Positions 54,705-64,000 of a stretch of DNA of 64,000 nucleotides are shown one piece after another. Source of the stretch: Selaginella moellendorffii (Eukaryota; Streptophyta; Lycopodiopsida; Selaginellales; Selaginellaceae). Where the stretch lies: contig NW_003314379.1 in assembly GCF_000143415.4 (NCBI RefSeq), positions 375,851 to 439,850 of the forward strand, read 5' to 3'. Each line of letters opens with the position of its first letter. The stretch's first letter is position 1. The translations under genes and the position numbers were made by a program. A model generated the notes under the pieces. The model made no database searches, was not told the origin of the DNA, and was given only the letters and a program-made list of their open reading frames with translations.

Positions 54705-57700
54705 AATCTAGAATTACTTTACTATACTATAGTATTGTCACTATTAAAAGAAAAATATAATAAAATGATATTAGTTGTAGGTAACATACCTTGTTCTAGA
54801 AGGTGCTATCATATCACATATAATTGTTACAAAATGTTGAAGGAGGAGATGGCAACACACAAGCGCTACAAAGTGATGGTGACAGGTGAGAATGATAATT
54901 TGCAATTATGATATCTGACAATTTTACTGACATCTAACACTTTCATTGACATCTAACATATAACAAGCTTTCTATTTTATGTAAGGATGCAATTAACTTT
55001 CTTCTGCCTCATCATCAACATAATGATTTCTTTTATACTTCCTCCTATATTGGTATTGTGGGGAAGATTCACCTTGCATATGTTGAGCTATGGCTTCTGC
55101 ATAGTCAGGGAGATTTCCAAAGCCTCCAATTCTAGAAACTCCAGGTGACTGTGATCTATAAATTAAAATTAAACATATATTGAAATTTTAATAAACATAA
55201 TTTACCTCCTTGAGGTTCGAGGTAACTCACGAAATCCTCTAAGCCAAAGTTTGAAGAAATGATGTTCTTCAATAGCAAACACCGACCTACCAGAGTCATG
55301 TGCTACCTCCACTATAGAACCACTACCTGCTGTGCAATCAATCACAACACCATCTGGTGGGCAATAGAGCTCAAGCAAGACTTGCATTGCCGAATGGAGT
55401 TCGAAATTGGTACCCTGGAAACGTGTTGCGGATCTGCTCATCCATAAGGTTGGGTATGATGTTAGTGGAACTGTCGTACCCAGGCAAAACACGTGTTGCA
55501 CGTTCACTATCATGAAACCCATCATGTGTATTTCTGCAGAAGGCATGATAGGTCCACATCATAACCTGGAATATAAAAATGTTTAGAAATTAGATAAAAA
55601 TATAAAATACGTACTCACTTTTTTAGGCTTCTCTTGGACACCCCTCGTATTAATGCCAATAGGATCCATGATGCACCCGGAAGAGAATGACTTGAAATGA
55701 ACTTTTGCTACGCACGTCATAAGCTCATACATCCAGTTGGGGTCATTCGGTAGGATGAAGATGACATGGCTAGCTTCGAGCATAAGTGCTTCGGACAATA
55801 GGAATGCATTGCGTATGTGGTTAGGTATGAGAAAGTTCCAATCCTCAACTTTCCCATTGATATTTGAAAGACCATCTGGAAAGTCGAAGAGAATGAAGTC
55901 CGCAACTGGGAGCAAGGGCCTTTATATCTTTCGGCACCAACAGTTGAATTGGCGCCATACATCCATGTTGATGTCATCTTCTGTGAAAGATGTCAACAAT
56001 CTACTGTAAGAGCCAATGAAGATACCCATAATGCCTCGTTGTGTTATTGGGGACATAGGACGGACCTATAAAAGAGCTAAGTGAATGAAAAAAACAATAA
56101 ATAGTATGCTACTGTCATATGGCGTGTTGTCAATGAGAGTTCCTCCAACTCCTCTTCACGAGCATCTTGTCAAGCTGGAATGATTTTACTACCAACAGTC
56201 ATTGCTGCAAAAAACATGTATTACCACCTTTAGTTTGTAAAATTCACTTTTGCTTACTTCGAGGTCAACATGATATTCTGTGACCCACTTGATCATCGTT
56301 ATTTACTGGTAGAACCTAATCCGAATCTTGGTTGTTTGATGGTTGAACTGGAGCATGATCCTGGCTGTTTGGTGGTGGAATACGAACTTGATCTGGAGCT
56401 TCCTCATCCTTGTCTCCATTGTCACTTGCATTGCTATTGTTGCTAGCATTGACAACTTCCTCACGATCTAGTGTAGAGGTCTCCTTCCCTATGAGCTCCA
56501 ACTCCCAAGGGCATTTTATCTTTTATGCCTTTGGAACTCTCGCAAACATTGTTAAGTACATTCCTTCATCCCTTACACCCTTTGCAACAAGTCGAGTTCA
56601 AACTGGTGCCTCAAATGGCATGCCTCTATATCGAAGATACCTATAAACAATATATATTAAAAAATAGTCTTAGAAATCATATTATACTTGTAAGCTGCAC
56701 GTCGCATGAAATAAAGTTGACCATGTTGGCAATCATAAGTTGTTGTGCTTGTAGACTTCTCTGGCAGCCACCCCTCTTTGATCCCTTCCAATGACGTATT
56801 GATGTAGGTGTCAAAAGACATGAATGTGCCATCTGGATCGTCACCAATATATGGTGCCAAGAACTTCTCACCTTCACTTATGGTTTGTGTGATGTAAACA
56901 ACCCTTCTCATCATGTTCTCAAATAGTTCTAGCAGTCCTTTCTCTCTGTTCATCAAGCAGACATTGAGGAACTCTAGAGTCTCTATCTGTTGCTTATATG
57001 GAAGCTTCGATTTTGCAATATTGTAAATCATGTCATCTGGAGTTTTGTTCACTGCAAAAGTAACATATGCATAATTGAGAAAAATGAAGTGAGATAAGAA
57101 ACTTATATTCATGAGAAGAAATTTCGGCTATAGTCTCTAGTCACTCTTTCGGCCTGTGATTGTCTACTATGCATACTAATTTCTTCAACTTTGAGGACTT
57201 TGCATGCTGAATTTTGTGCTCAATTTGAACAAACTCAGCTGAGAGCTCTTCCCAACTCTTCTCTGGATATGCAAGTTCGTAAGCATCTTGCTTGACCTTC
57301 ACCAAAGGCTAAAAACCAAAACAATTAAAAGAGGCTTTTATAAAATAAAAGGGAAAGACATACCTTACACCACACAACGAGCATAAAACTGATTGGGTTG
57401 TTGAACCAAGTTGTATTGTCATTTCGAGTGCGTGAGTGTCGAACAAGTGTTGCGAGATCATCACCATAATGTTGGCGGATGTCATCCTCACTCAAATCTG
57501 CCAAAAATCGAAGTTGCTCGATGTCATGGACAAGGTTTTGTTTTTGAACAGCAAATTGCCCAAGCCTACATTTAAACACAACAAAACAAGTTAAAGTGGA
57601 GTTACGCATTGATCTTTTGGCAGGCCAAGATAAGTCTGTTGACATCTAAAGGTCCCCTCACTTAGACATGGCTGACTGGAATGTTGATATGGTAGATAGG

Positions 57701-58263
57701 ATCATCGCGAAAATGATCGTCGATACACTTCATCTAAGCTCTATATTGGTGGTTACCATCAATAATTTGGAACATTGTCCCCGCAAGCTGTTGAGTCTCA
57801 GGATGTCTGATAAGCATGTCATCAAATTCTAAGAACTTCCTCCTCCAAATAGGATCCCTGCTATTCACAATCTCAGGTGTGATGGTAATGATCTTCGTTG
57901 TTCCTAGCTTGCAAAAAGAGACTAGAAACATACCAATGTTTGTTGCAAGGCCATTTTGTTTGAACAAGCTGTATATATCCGGGTTGACATACTTGGATGC
58001 TGTGTGGACAAGGTTCGTCTGTTGCAAACGGCAAAGTGGGATTTCTTTGATCAAGTCACAAAGGCCTGGCCACTTAAATGCCTCAAGTGTTTGGTGAACT
58101 ACTTTTTCCCTTGTCCGTATAACAGTCTCTTGGAAGCGCTTGTCCACCACATTGTCAGGAAGGTCTGCAACTCTTTCAACTCCAAGTTGTTCCTCAAGTT
58201 CCATATCCTGAACACCACTAGATTGCCCAACTTCAGGGATTTGCGTTGGTGGTGGGCCAGTGA

Positions 58264-58480
58264 GGAGTAAAGTTGGAGGTGGCAGTGGTGATGGTGGGGG
58301 TGGTGGTGGTGGCAGTGGCGGCGGCGGCAGAGGCAATAGTGGCAGTGGTGGTGGCAATGGTGGTGGTGGCGGTGGCGATGGCGGTGGTGGAGGTGGTGAT
58401 GGAGGTGGTGGAGGTGGCGATGGCGGTGGTGGAGGTGGTGATGGTGGAGGTGATGGTGGTGGAGGCGGTGAATCTTTAAG
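58264..58480. repeat. GGTGGTGGCGATGG-type microsatellite coding for poly-proline
   Basis: Repeats of GGTGGTGGAGGTGG and GATGGCGGTGG. On the minus strand they encode a run of PPPPPSPPPP units inside the ParB-like gene. Plus-strand glycine-rich frames here are by-products. Confidence 0.85.
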
Positions 58481-58699
58481 TAAATGTGTCTCTGTTGTGC
58501 CAATGGACATGTCGATCGTGATGTCGTCGTCAGTGCCGAATTGAACTTCTCGTGTCTTCTTGGCTCCAACAACCTTTTTATGTGTTACAATTTTCCTTTT
58601 CTGCAAGAGAAAAAATTTTGTTAGTCAAACTAAATAAAGATAATAAGAAATTCAAACAGTCAAAGAGAAAAAAAATCAAGTGGGCCTAGACTCCACCTC

Positions 58700-59035
58700 G
58701 GGCACTTTAGTTGCCCAGGGGGCCGAGGTTATTCAAATAACCTTGGCCCCCTGGGCAGCCAAAGTGCCCGAGGTGGCTGGCCCAAGCTCGACCTTGGGCA
58801 GTTTGGCCACCCGAGGGGCCGAGGTTATTTGAATAACCTTGGCCCCTTGGCTGGCAAAACTGCCCGAGGTGGCCGGCCCACGCTGGACCTTCAAATAACC
58901 TCGGCCCCTCGGCCCTCAAAACTGCCCGAGGTGGCCGGCCCGCGTTGGACCTCGGGCAGTTTTGCGGGCCGAGAGGCTAAGGTTATTCAAATAACCTTGG
59001 CCCCTCAGCCCACAAAACTGCCCGAGGTCGGCCCT
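58700..59035. repeat. Minisatellite with an internal inverted repeat
   Basis: About four units of ~85-95 bp. Each contains GGCCGAGGTTATT followed by its mirror AATAACCTTGGCC (58,721; 58,818; 58,890 in part; 58,968), joined by 'ggcagttttg', 'cccgaggtggccggccc' and similar. It lies inside the putative first intron of the ParB/methylase gene. Confidence 0.8.
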
Positions 59036-59149
59036 AAAGAAGCAATCAAGAAAGAAGCAAGAGGAAAAAAATGGAAGTGGAAGTAATCAAATTGAAACTC
59101 ACCCTTAGTGGCATCTTTCCTTCCCGATTTCTTGATCATGTTGGATTTC

Positions 59150-59395
59150 TTGTGCGCTCAATCTCTCCCGCTTGCGCGCTTAATCTCTCCCGCTCAGACG
59201 CTCAATCTCTCCCGCTCGCGCGCTTAATCTCTCTCGCTCATGCGCTCAATCTCTCCTGCTTGCGCTCTCAATCTCTCCCGCTCGTGCGCTCAATCTCTCC
59301 ATCTCTTGCGTGCTCAATCCCTCGATCTCCTTCGTGCTCAATCCCTCGATCTCCTTCGTGTTCAATCTCTCGATCTCTCGTGCGCTCCACTCACA
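59150..59395. repeat. 'ctcaatctctcccgctcgcg' minisatellite
   Basis: About ten imperfect ~24-bp units with the core 'caatctctcccgct(c/t)g(c/t)g'. It lies upstream of the presumed start of the ParB/methylase-like gene. Confidence 0.8.
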
Positions 59396-59559
59396 GTGCG
59401 AACAGTAACCTAATCTTGGCAGCTACCCTAACCCTAATCCTGACGGCTGCCCTAACCCTAATCAATCTCTCATCCTGGTCGTTCATTCCAAATAACCTAA
59501 ATCTCAACCATCACAATATCTTTGATCTTATTTTATCTTATCATTATTATTATATGTAA

Positions 59560-60290
59560 ATTATGCTTCTTTATTTTGTATATTTTAATGATGATATAAC
59601 TAGCACCTATCAACATTTCTGTTATTAGAGATATCATATTATATTTTATAAATTATCTAGAAAGAATGCATTCTCATCAATATTTTGTACATATTTTGGA
59701 ATCGTTACAAGAACTTTAAAGAGTATAAATAAGGCACATTAAAATATGTTGTACTATATCCATCTATGAATGGATGAATCCTCATCCAGTAATTTATTTT
59801 GTGTTGTATTAGATCTTAAATAATAGGCATGTGCTTTAAATGTCATTGAGCAATGTTCACAATTATGGATAAAACTTGAGTTGTACTACGAATCAAATCT
59901 GTCAGTGAAGAATAAGATTTGACAAGATTTATTATCAAGATTTATTATCATCTACCACTTAAAATTTGACAACTTGACATATCACACGTACTGACAGTCA
60001 AATTGAATCTCTTTTCTTGACACGCTATAGCAGAATGTCATTACTGATATCATTATTAACTATCAAACTTCACATGCTGAAAATCCTTCCTTGGATCTAT
60101 GTGTATACATGCATCAAACATCATAATAGATGACAGTAATATTAATACTGTCACACTTGAACATGTTAAATTTGCTATATAATTTAAATTCATTTTGTAC
60201 GTTGTCTTCTTATTACTCTATTTAAATTTCAATTATGTTTCACTATGGATTTTTACAAGTAGCATAAAGAAAGAGAACTCCAAAACCTAT
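59560..60290. other. AT-rich divergent intergenic region
   Basis: No gene seen. It separates the minus-strand ParB/methylase-like gene from the plus-strand Mutator-like transposase gene. A 10-bp step 'gatttattatcaa' is duplicated at 59,928-59,950. Confidence 0.45.
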
Positions 60291-60298
60291 TGAGAAGG

Positions 60299-63200
60299 AT
60301 GGAAAGGTTTCTTCTTCATTTTCAAGATCACCCACCTCTTTCATTCTCTCAGAGTATTGTTTTTGAAAGTTTTTTATGTCGGCATTTTGATCTTCGTCTT
60401 GGCTCTATTTCTTTAGAGGCTGTGATTCACAATGACACTAGTTTAGTTGCATACTTGGAGTTTCTTCTTTCTGGTGTGGGCGAAGGTGGACAACAATGGG
60501 ATTTACAGAATTCCAAGTGGAAGGAGATTCGAGTGTTTGGATCTCTAGTCAAAATGTCAAAATGCGCTCCAGCCAAAGAGAATGTGAAGCAAGAGTCAGT
60601 CGTTATCCTCTCGTCCTTTTCTAGTTCAAGTGGAGAAGTCATACTAGTGTCGGCGCCGAATTCACCAGCTCTAGCTCCAGCTCTAGCTCTAGCTCCAACT
60701 TCAGCAATATTCAAAGTCGTTAACAATGCTTTCCAGTTTTCACGCCTCTCAATCGACGTGCACTTGTTTTTGTATAGGCTTGTTAGTGAGTTTCCATCCT
60801 TCTACAACGGCAACATTTTCTTCGAGCTACCACCTCTTGTCAGCAGCACGGGTTCCAAACGGAAGGGGATGGAAACCAAGCAGGATGTCCACAATTGGTG
60901 CAAGATCAAAACCACACACTTCCAACATTTTGAAGGCACAGTGTTTATAGTTCATTGTGGCGGGCATTTAGATTTTGTGGATGAAGCATGCAATTGAGAC
61001 CGCTGTAGAAACTCTATATTTTTCGAAGGGTCTGCAGTCAATCTTCCAACCTATGACACTATTGCTGTTGGATTCAAGTGTCGATTCTGCAAAAATGCTC
61101 CTCTATGTCATGTTATCTGTGAGGCCAAGATGTACTACTTTCTTCCACGGGATGGAATGGCTGGAAGAGCTGCAGTACATGTCGGCACACACATGCATCC
61201 AACGCAGGAAAGGATACAAAAGAGTTCTCTCAACCGTTTCAAAGATGCTGTGTAGCAAGAGACTATGAGAAACTCATTTGCAACTCTGAAGCATATTCAG
61301 AAGACTGTCCTCAAGGATTTTATCGCAAACACCTTACTCAATCTAGGTTGCCAAAAGACTCAACTAAACGAGGCTAGCTTGCGAGACTTACTACGAGGAG
61401 TACAACCTACTACTAGCCTAAGGAGGTACATTTGTTATATTTCATATGTTATAATAATAATTTTTTCTTACATTATATTGTTTAGGATAAAATCTTGGAT
61501 GTGTGAATCTCGAGAGGGGAAGTTGCAATCAAAAATTGACTCCATCCTTGAATTGAAACGGACCTATCCATACGAGTTCATCCATGGAAGTTTGTTTCCA
61601 GACCAAATTGTGAATGAGCAAGAGCGCCCCTTCGTCTTCAAAATGTCTACTATGGGCCCTGCCTTTGGTGTAGATCTTGTCTCCCGAATGGACATGTTTG
61701 GGTCCAGTGACCTTGCAAATGCATGGGTATATTTTGACCATATAGAGCGCATATCAGGTTGGACAACAATGGGAGCTCATGTATATGATCCAAGGTAATT
61801 TTTATTCTTATTATATTGAAATTGTTGTAATATTTGTGTTTTCATAGGCTACGTTGTAACTTAATAATTGCGACAGCAGAGTTTAAAGTACAAGACCAAA
61901 CAGCATAGGAAATATTTTGGAAGTCCCTCTCCGATATTATCCTAAAGCGGACTGGTAAGCCTGCAAACTTTCGCGGTTTCATGGCAGATGGGGCTGGTGC
62001 AAACTAGAATGGTGTCCGAGCAGTTTTTGGGAATGGTCAGCCATTGGAAGGTTGTGAGAGGACTTGTGAGTTCCATTGGGCTCAAAGCCTAAACCAGCAC
62101 TGCCACCGTATCAAGCCAGAGTTTCAATCAATATTTAAGGAGTTGTGCAAACAATGGCAAGTTGCACCTTCTAAAGAAGAGCATGAGGCAAAAGCAAACG
62201 AGATCCGAATATGGTGACGTGAAGATGGCCATACAGACGTAAGTTGCCTACCACAACTTGAGTCATGGTTAGGGTGGTGGGAAGTTAGGATGTTCCAGTG
62301 GGGACATCACTCTTTTCATGTTGGTTTCTATTTTTTCTTCTCTTTTTATTACTTTTTAATATTGCATTTTCCATTAGGATCAACCACTTGAGGACCTCGC
62401 ATACACCCCAATTGTGAATCTCTCTGAAAGTAAGCACTGGAGTTGGCGTTCTTTTGAGGTAGGGAAAGGGAAGATGAGTCTATATGAAGCCTGCCTATCA
62501 GATTTGATATGTGTTATAGAGCAATCTTTAAAAGCATTGGCATTCGAAGAACGAAGATACATGGGAACAAGGCCTTCTATTGAGATGTTACATGATAGGA
62601 TGAAGAGAAAATTAACTCCACCCGCCCGAACAGTGGCAACTACAGTTGAGGAAGTGGTCTGTAGCACATTTATGGAGTACACTCCTCGAGCTTCTATTGG
62701 TGATATGAAGACTGTCTGCTCAAAGTGTCGTTTTTCCTTTGCTGGGGAAGATGTTGGTACGGACCTTGGAGTGAAAAGCTCTCATAGGCCTGATGTTGAG
62801 TACCATTCTGCTCCAAGACACCGCTCTCGGACTGAGCCACCTCAAGTGGCTGATGAAGAGAGTGCATCGCAACATGTTGAAATTGCTTACTGTAGCGTGG
62901 AGCCAAAGCAATGGGCAATCCGACGCGTGCCAACAAAATCGAATGTAAGGTGTGTGGGGATGCTTCCGAGGGGCAAGTGTTGGGCCTGGATTTGTGGTGA
63001 CAAATTTGCTTCTGTTCCAACCCCATGTTTCTATGGGGAACGAAAGCAAGTAGGATTTTCGAGATGGTGCTGGCTATATTGTTGCAACACCGATGCCAAC
63101 CATATAAAGCGGCTTGAAGACACTATAGTGACTAAACCTGATGCAGTACCTAAAGAATGGCCAGTTGCTAATGGGGTTGCACTCACCTCAGAGGAAATTG

Positions 63201-63583
63201 AAAACCTTGAGAAATCTGGTTTCAATCTTGAGAGGAGTGTTGGAGATATAAGTGACAGAACCAAGACTATTCCTACAGAGATGCATAGGAGGCCAACACG
63301 AAAAGGTAAGGCAGTTAAATTTATTGGTACCATCTCCAAGCAAAATTTATTGGTACCATCTCCAAACTTGGCTCAAACACTTGAGTGTGAGATTCTTTCC
63401 ATAAAGTACATCACTGCGCTTGCAAAGGAGTACATAGTCAAAACAGAAGGTGGAGAGTACACAATTGCCATTCACGACTTTCTTTTTTGCACATGTCCAG
63501 ACTTTACGAAGCGCGAGGAACATGGGAAGGCATATGCTCCTTACAAGCATATGTACTACATCTTCATCAACATCTTGCACTAG
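60299..63583 (+). pseudogene. Mutator-like (MULE) transposase, decayed
   Basis: Pieces in order along the plus strand: an N-terminal unknown region (60,299-60,990); a zinc-binding stretch 'GFKCRFCKNAPLCHV' with 'VHVGTHMHPTQERIQ' (61,065-61,215); a transposase core 'WVYFDHIERISGWTTMGAHV', 'NFRGFMADGAGAN' and 'CERTCEFHWAQSLNQH' (61,700-62,100); and a C-terminal SWIM-type finger 'FLFCTCPDFTKR..' with 'APYKHMYYIF' (63,478-63,575), where the usual PCKH has Tyr for Cys. In-frame stops at 60,995 (TGA), 61,253 (TAG), 61,908 (TAG), 62,007 (TAG) and 62,215 (TGA) show loss of function. The last part, 62,414-63,583, is open for 389 residues. Mutator transposases move DNA elements by cut and paste; assignment rests on motif order. 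Confidence 0.6.
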
Positions 63584-63744
63584 GATCCTAAAGTGGATAC
63601 ACTAAGCAAGTCTTACTATTGCTGAGTTGCAGAAAACTTTTGGAGCTAACTAGATTTCTCCAACACTATCGATGTTTATTCTCTATCAATAAAACTTATT
63701 ATACTTTATATAATTAATAAAAATGTGCTTTTTCATTTCACTTT
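63584..63744. other. Short spacer
   Basis: AT-rich, between the converging transposase pseudogene and the minus-strand CPIC ORF. No signal seen other than AATAAA-like sequence near 63,690. Confidence 0.4.
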
Positions 63745-64000
63745 TCATTTTATATGCTTCCGAGTGTTCTTTTCGCAATACTGCCCATAGTACTCGTGTG
63801 TCTCCATTTTTGTCTTTACCATCTCAAAAAAAATTTCATAGTAGTCTTTCGGGTGCGTGATGTTGTAATGTGTCGCGAGAGCATATATACCATCATATTG
63901 ATTATTGCCATTATTTCCACCAGACGCTAGAAAACATATAGGGCATTTCTTGAAAGTGGCAGAATTGCACTTAATCAGTAAAAGGGCATTCTTTTTCACC
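63745..64000 (-). CDS. 'CPIC' zinc-finger-like ORF, partial at the window edge
   Basis: Minus-strand open frame of at least 84 residues, cut by the window end. It reads 'FKKCPICFLASGG', 'YALATHYNITHPKDYYEIFF' and 'KTKMETHEYYGQYCEKN'. CxxC plus a spaced His suggests a C2H2-like finger. The '.FF.MVKTKMETHEYY' end resembles 'NRFKNELRTHTHYRFM' of the ORF at 54,159-54,704, which faces the opposite way. The function is unknown. Confidence 0.4.
   Translation of the reverse strand, partial: VKKNALLLIKCNSATFKKCPICFLASGGNNGNNQYDGIYALATHYNITHPKDYYEIFFEMVKTKMETHEYYGQYCEKNTRKHIK

Larger units (their letters stand above)
54993..59139 (-). pseudogene. ParB-like plus DNA-methylase-like gene, decayed
   Basis: Minus-strand chain of exons. 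A likely start is 'MIKKSGRKDATK' (59,139). A large exon (58,600-57,700) has a proline-rich run and a ParB-like core ending 'MFQIIDGNHQYRA', the iDGNHR box. Middle exons read 'EQLRFLADLSEDDIRQHYGD' (57,570-57,330), 'KSWEELSAEFVQIEHKIQHA' (57,300-57,120), then 57,060-56,650. A region near 56,600 reads 'YLRYRGMPFEAPV'. Then come methylase-like parts: 'ADFILFDFPDGLSN' (about 55,885, at the DPPY position) and 'VVIDCTAGSGSIVEVAHDSG' (about 55,330, the SAM-binding FxGxG). The tail ends 'HYVDDEAEES' at 54,993. In-frame stops (TAG at 57,734; TGA and TAA near 56,600) show decay. The pattern fits a ParB domain fused to an N4/N6-type DNA methylase, a pairing known from phages and bacteria. Exon joints are approximate. 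Confidence 0.55.

Noticed and set aside
36769-57736. TAG read as a sense codon (recoding)
   Set aside because: Several TAGs interrupt otherwise clear domains, but TGA and TAA also occur in-frame in the same block, and the host genes (chitinase, kelch, FAN1) use ordinary stops. Decay is simpler.
58260-58544. Glycine-rich protein on the plus strand
   Set aside because: It is the antisense of the poly-proline run in the ParB-like gene and consists only of a microsatellite.
59405-59462. Second telomere-type repeat
   Set aside because: 'accctaaccctaatc' pieces are interrupted and mixed with other sequence; too degenerate to call.

Overview
The window looks like nuclear DNA of a vascular plant, most likely a lycophyte of the Selaginella type. 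The reasons are spliced plant gene families (F-box/kelch, GH19 chitinase, GDSL lipase, FAN1 with a plant-style HIRAN domain, PPR and TTC38 fragments), very short GT-AG introns (mostly 38-60 nt), plant-type telomeric repeats (CCCTAAA)n, Ty3/gypsy remnants and a Cassandra-type element carrying 5S rRNA sequence. The species is an inference; no marker in the window fixes it.

Region 1, about 115-34,330 (ending at 47,535-48,085): a large inverted duplication. The left arm (~115-10,960) reads outside to inside: Ty3/gypsy debris, a relic of a small 'YYTPG' gene, an F-box/kelch gene, a chimeric FAN1 fragment, a kelch pseudogene, a PPR fragment, a FAN1 nuclease gene and a GH19 chitinase. The right arm (24,456-34,330, resuming at 47,535) carries the same series reversed. 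The loop (10,960-24,456) holds further rearranged copies: partial FAN1, a third chitinase with a frameshift, chitinase relics, GDSL lipase fragments, a gypsy gag relic and the tail of a TTC38-like gene. The left FAN1 copy and the two outer chitinases look intact; most other copies are broken.

Region 2, 34,331-47,534: a 13.2 kb DNA transposon with perfect 22-bp terminal inverted repeats and a degenerate 8-bp target duplication. It interrupts the right arm only, so it arrived after the duplication. It carries (i) a long minus-strand gene whose exons encode a ParB/sulfiredoxin-like domain, a degenerate methylase-like domain, an acidic linker and an FCP1-like HAD domain, (ii) a plus-strand gene with a probable DDE/RNase-H-like transposase core, now holding two in-frame stops, and (iii) a small 'YYTPG' ORF. 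About two dozen copies of one 22-bp quasi-palindrome are scattered through it and, as far as I could see, nowhere else in the window. Several tiny introns of the ParB-like gene are largely made of this palindrome. This is the most unusual system in the window.

Region 3, 47,535-53,530: outer gypsy debris with reverse-transcriptase sequence, an unrecognised acidic ORF, a third rearranged F-box/kelch pseudogene and a second, intact-looking 'YYTPG' ORF.

Region 4, 53,538-64,000: a Cassandra-like TRIM element (593 bp, two 194-bp LTRs containing 5S-like sequence, Met-tRNA primer site), then a second transposon-like block. That block has a minus-strand ParB plus DNA-methylase-like pseudogene divergent from a plus-strand Mutator-like transposase pseudogene, with related 'CPIC' zinc-finger ORFs near both ends. 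Two apparently unrelated transposon blocks thus share one layout: a ParB/methylase-like gene divergent from a transposase gene.
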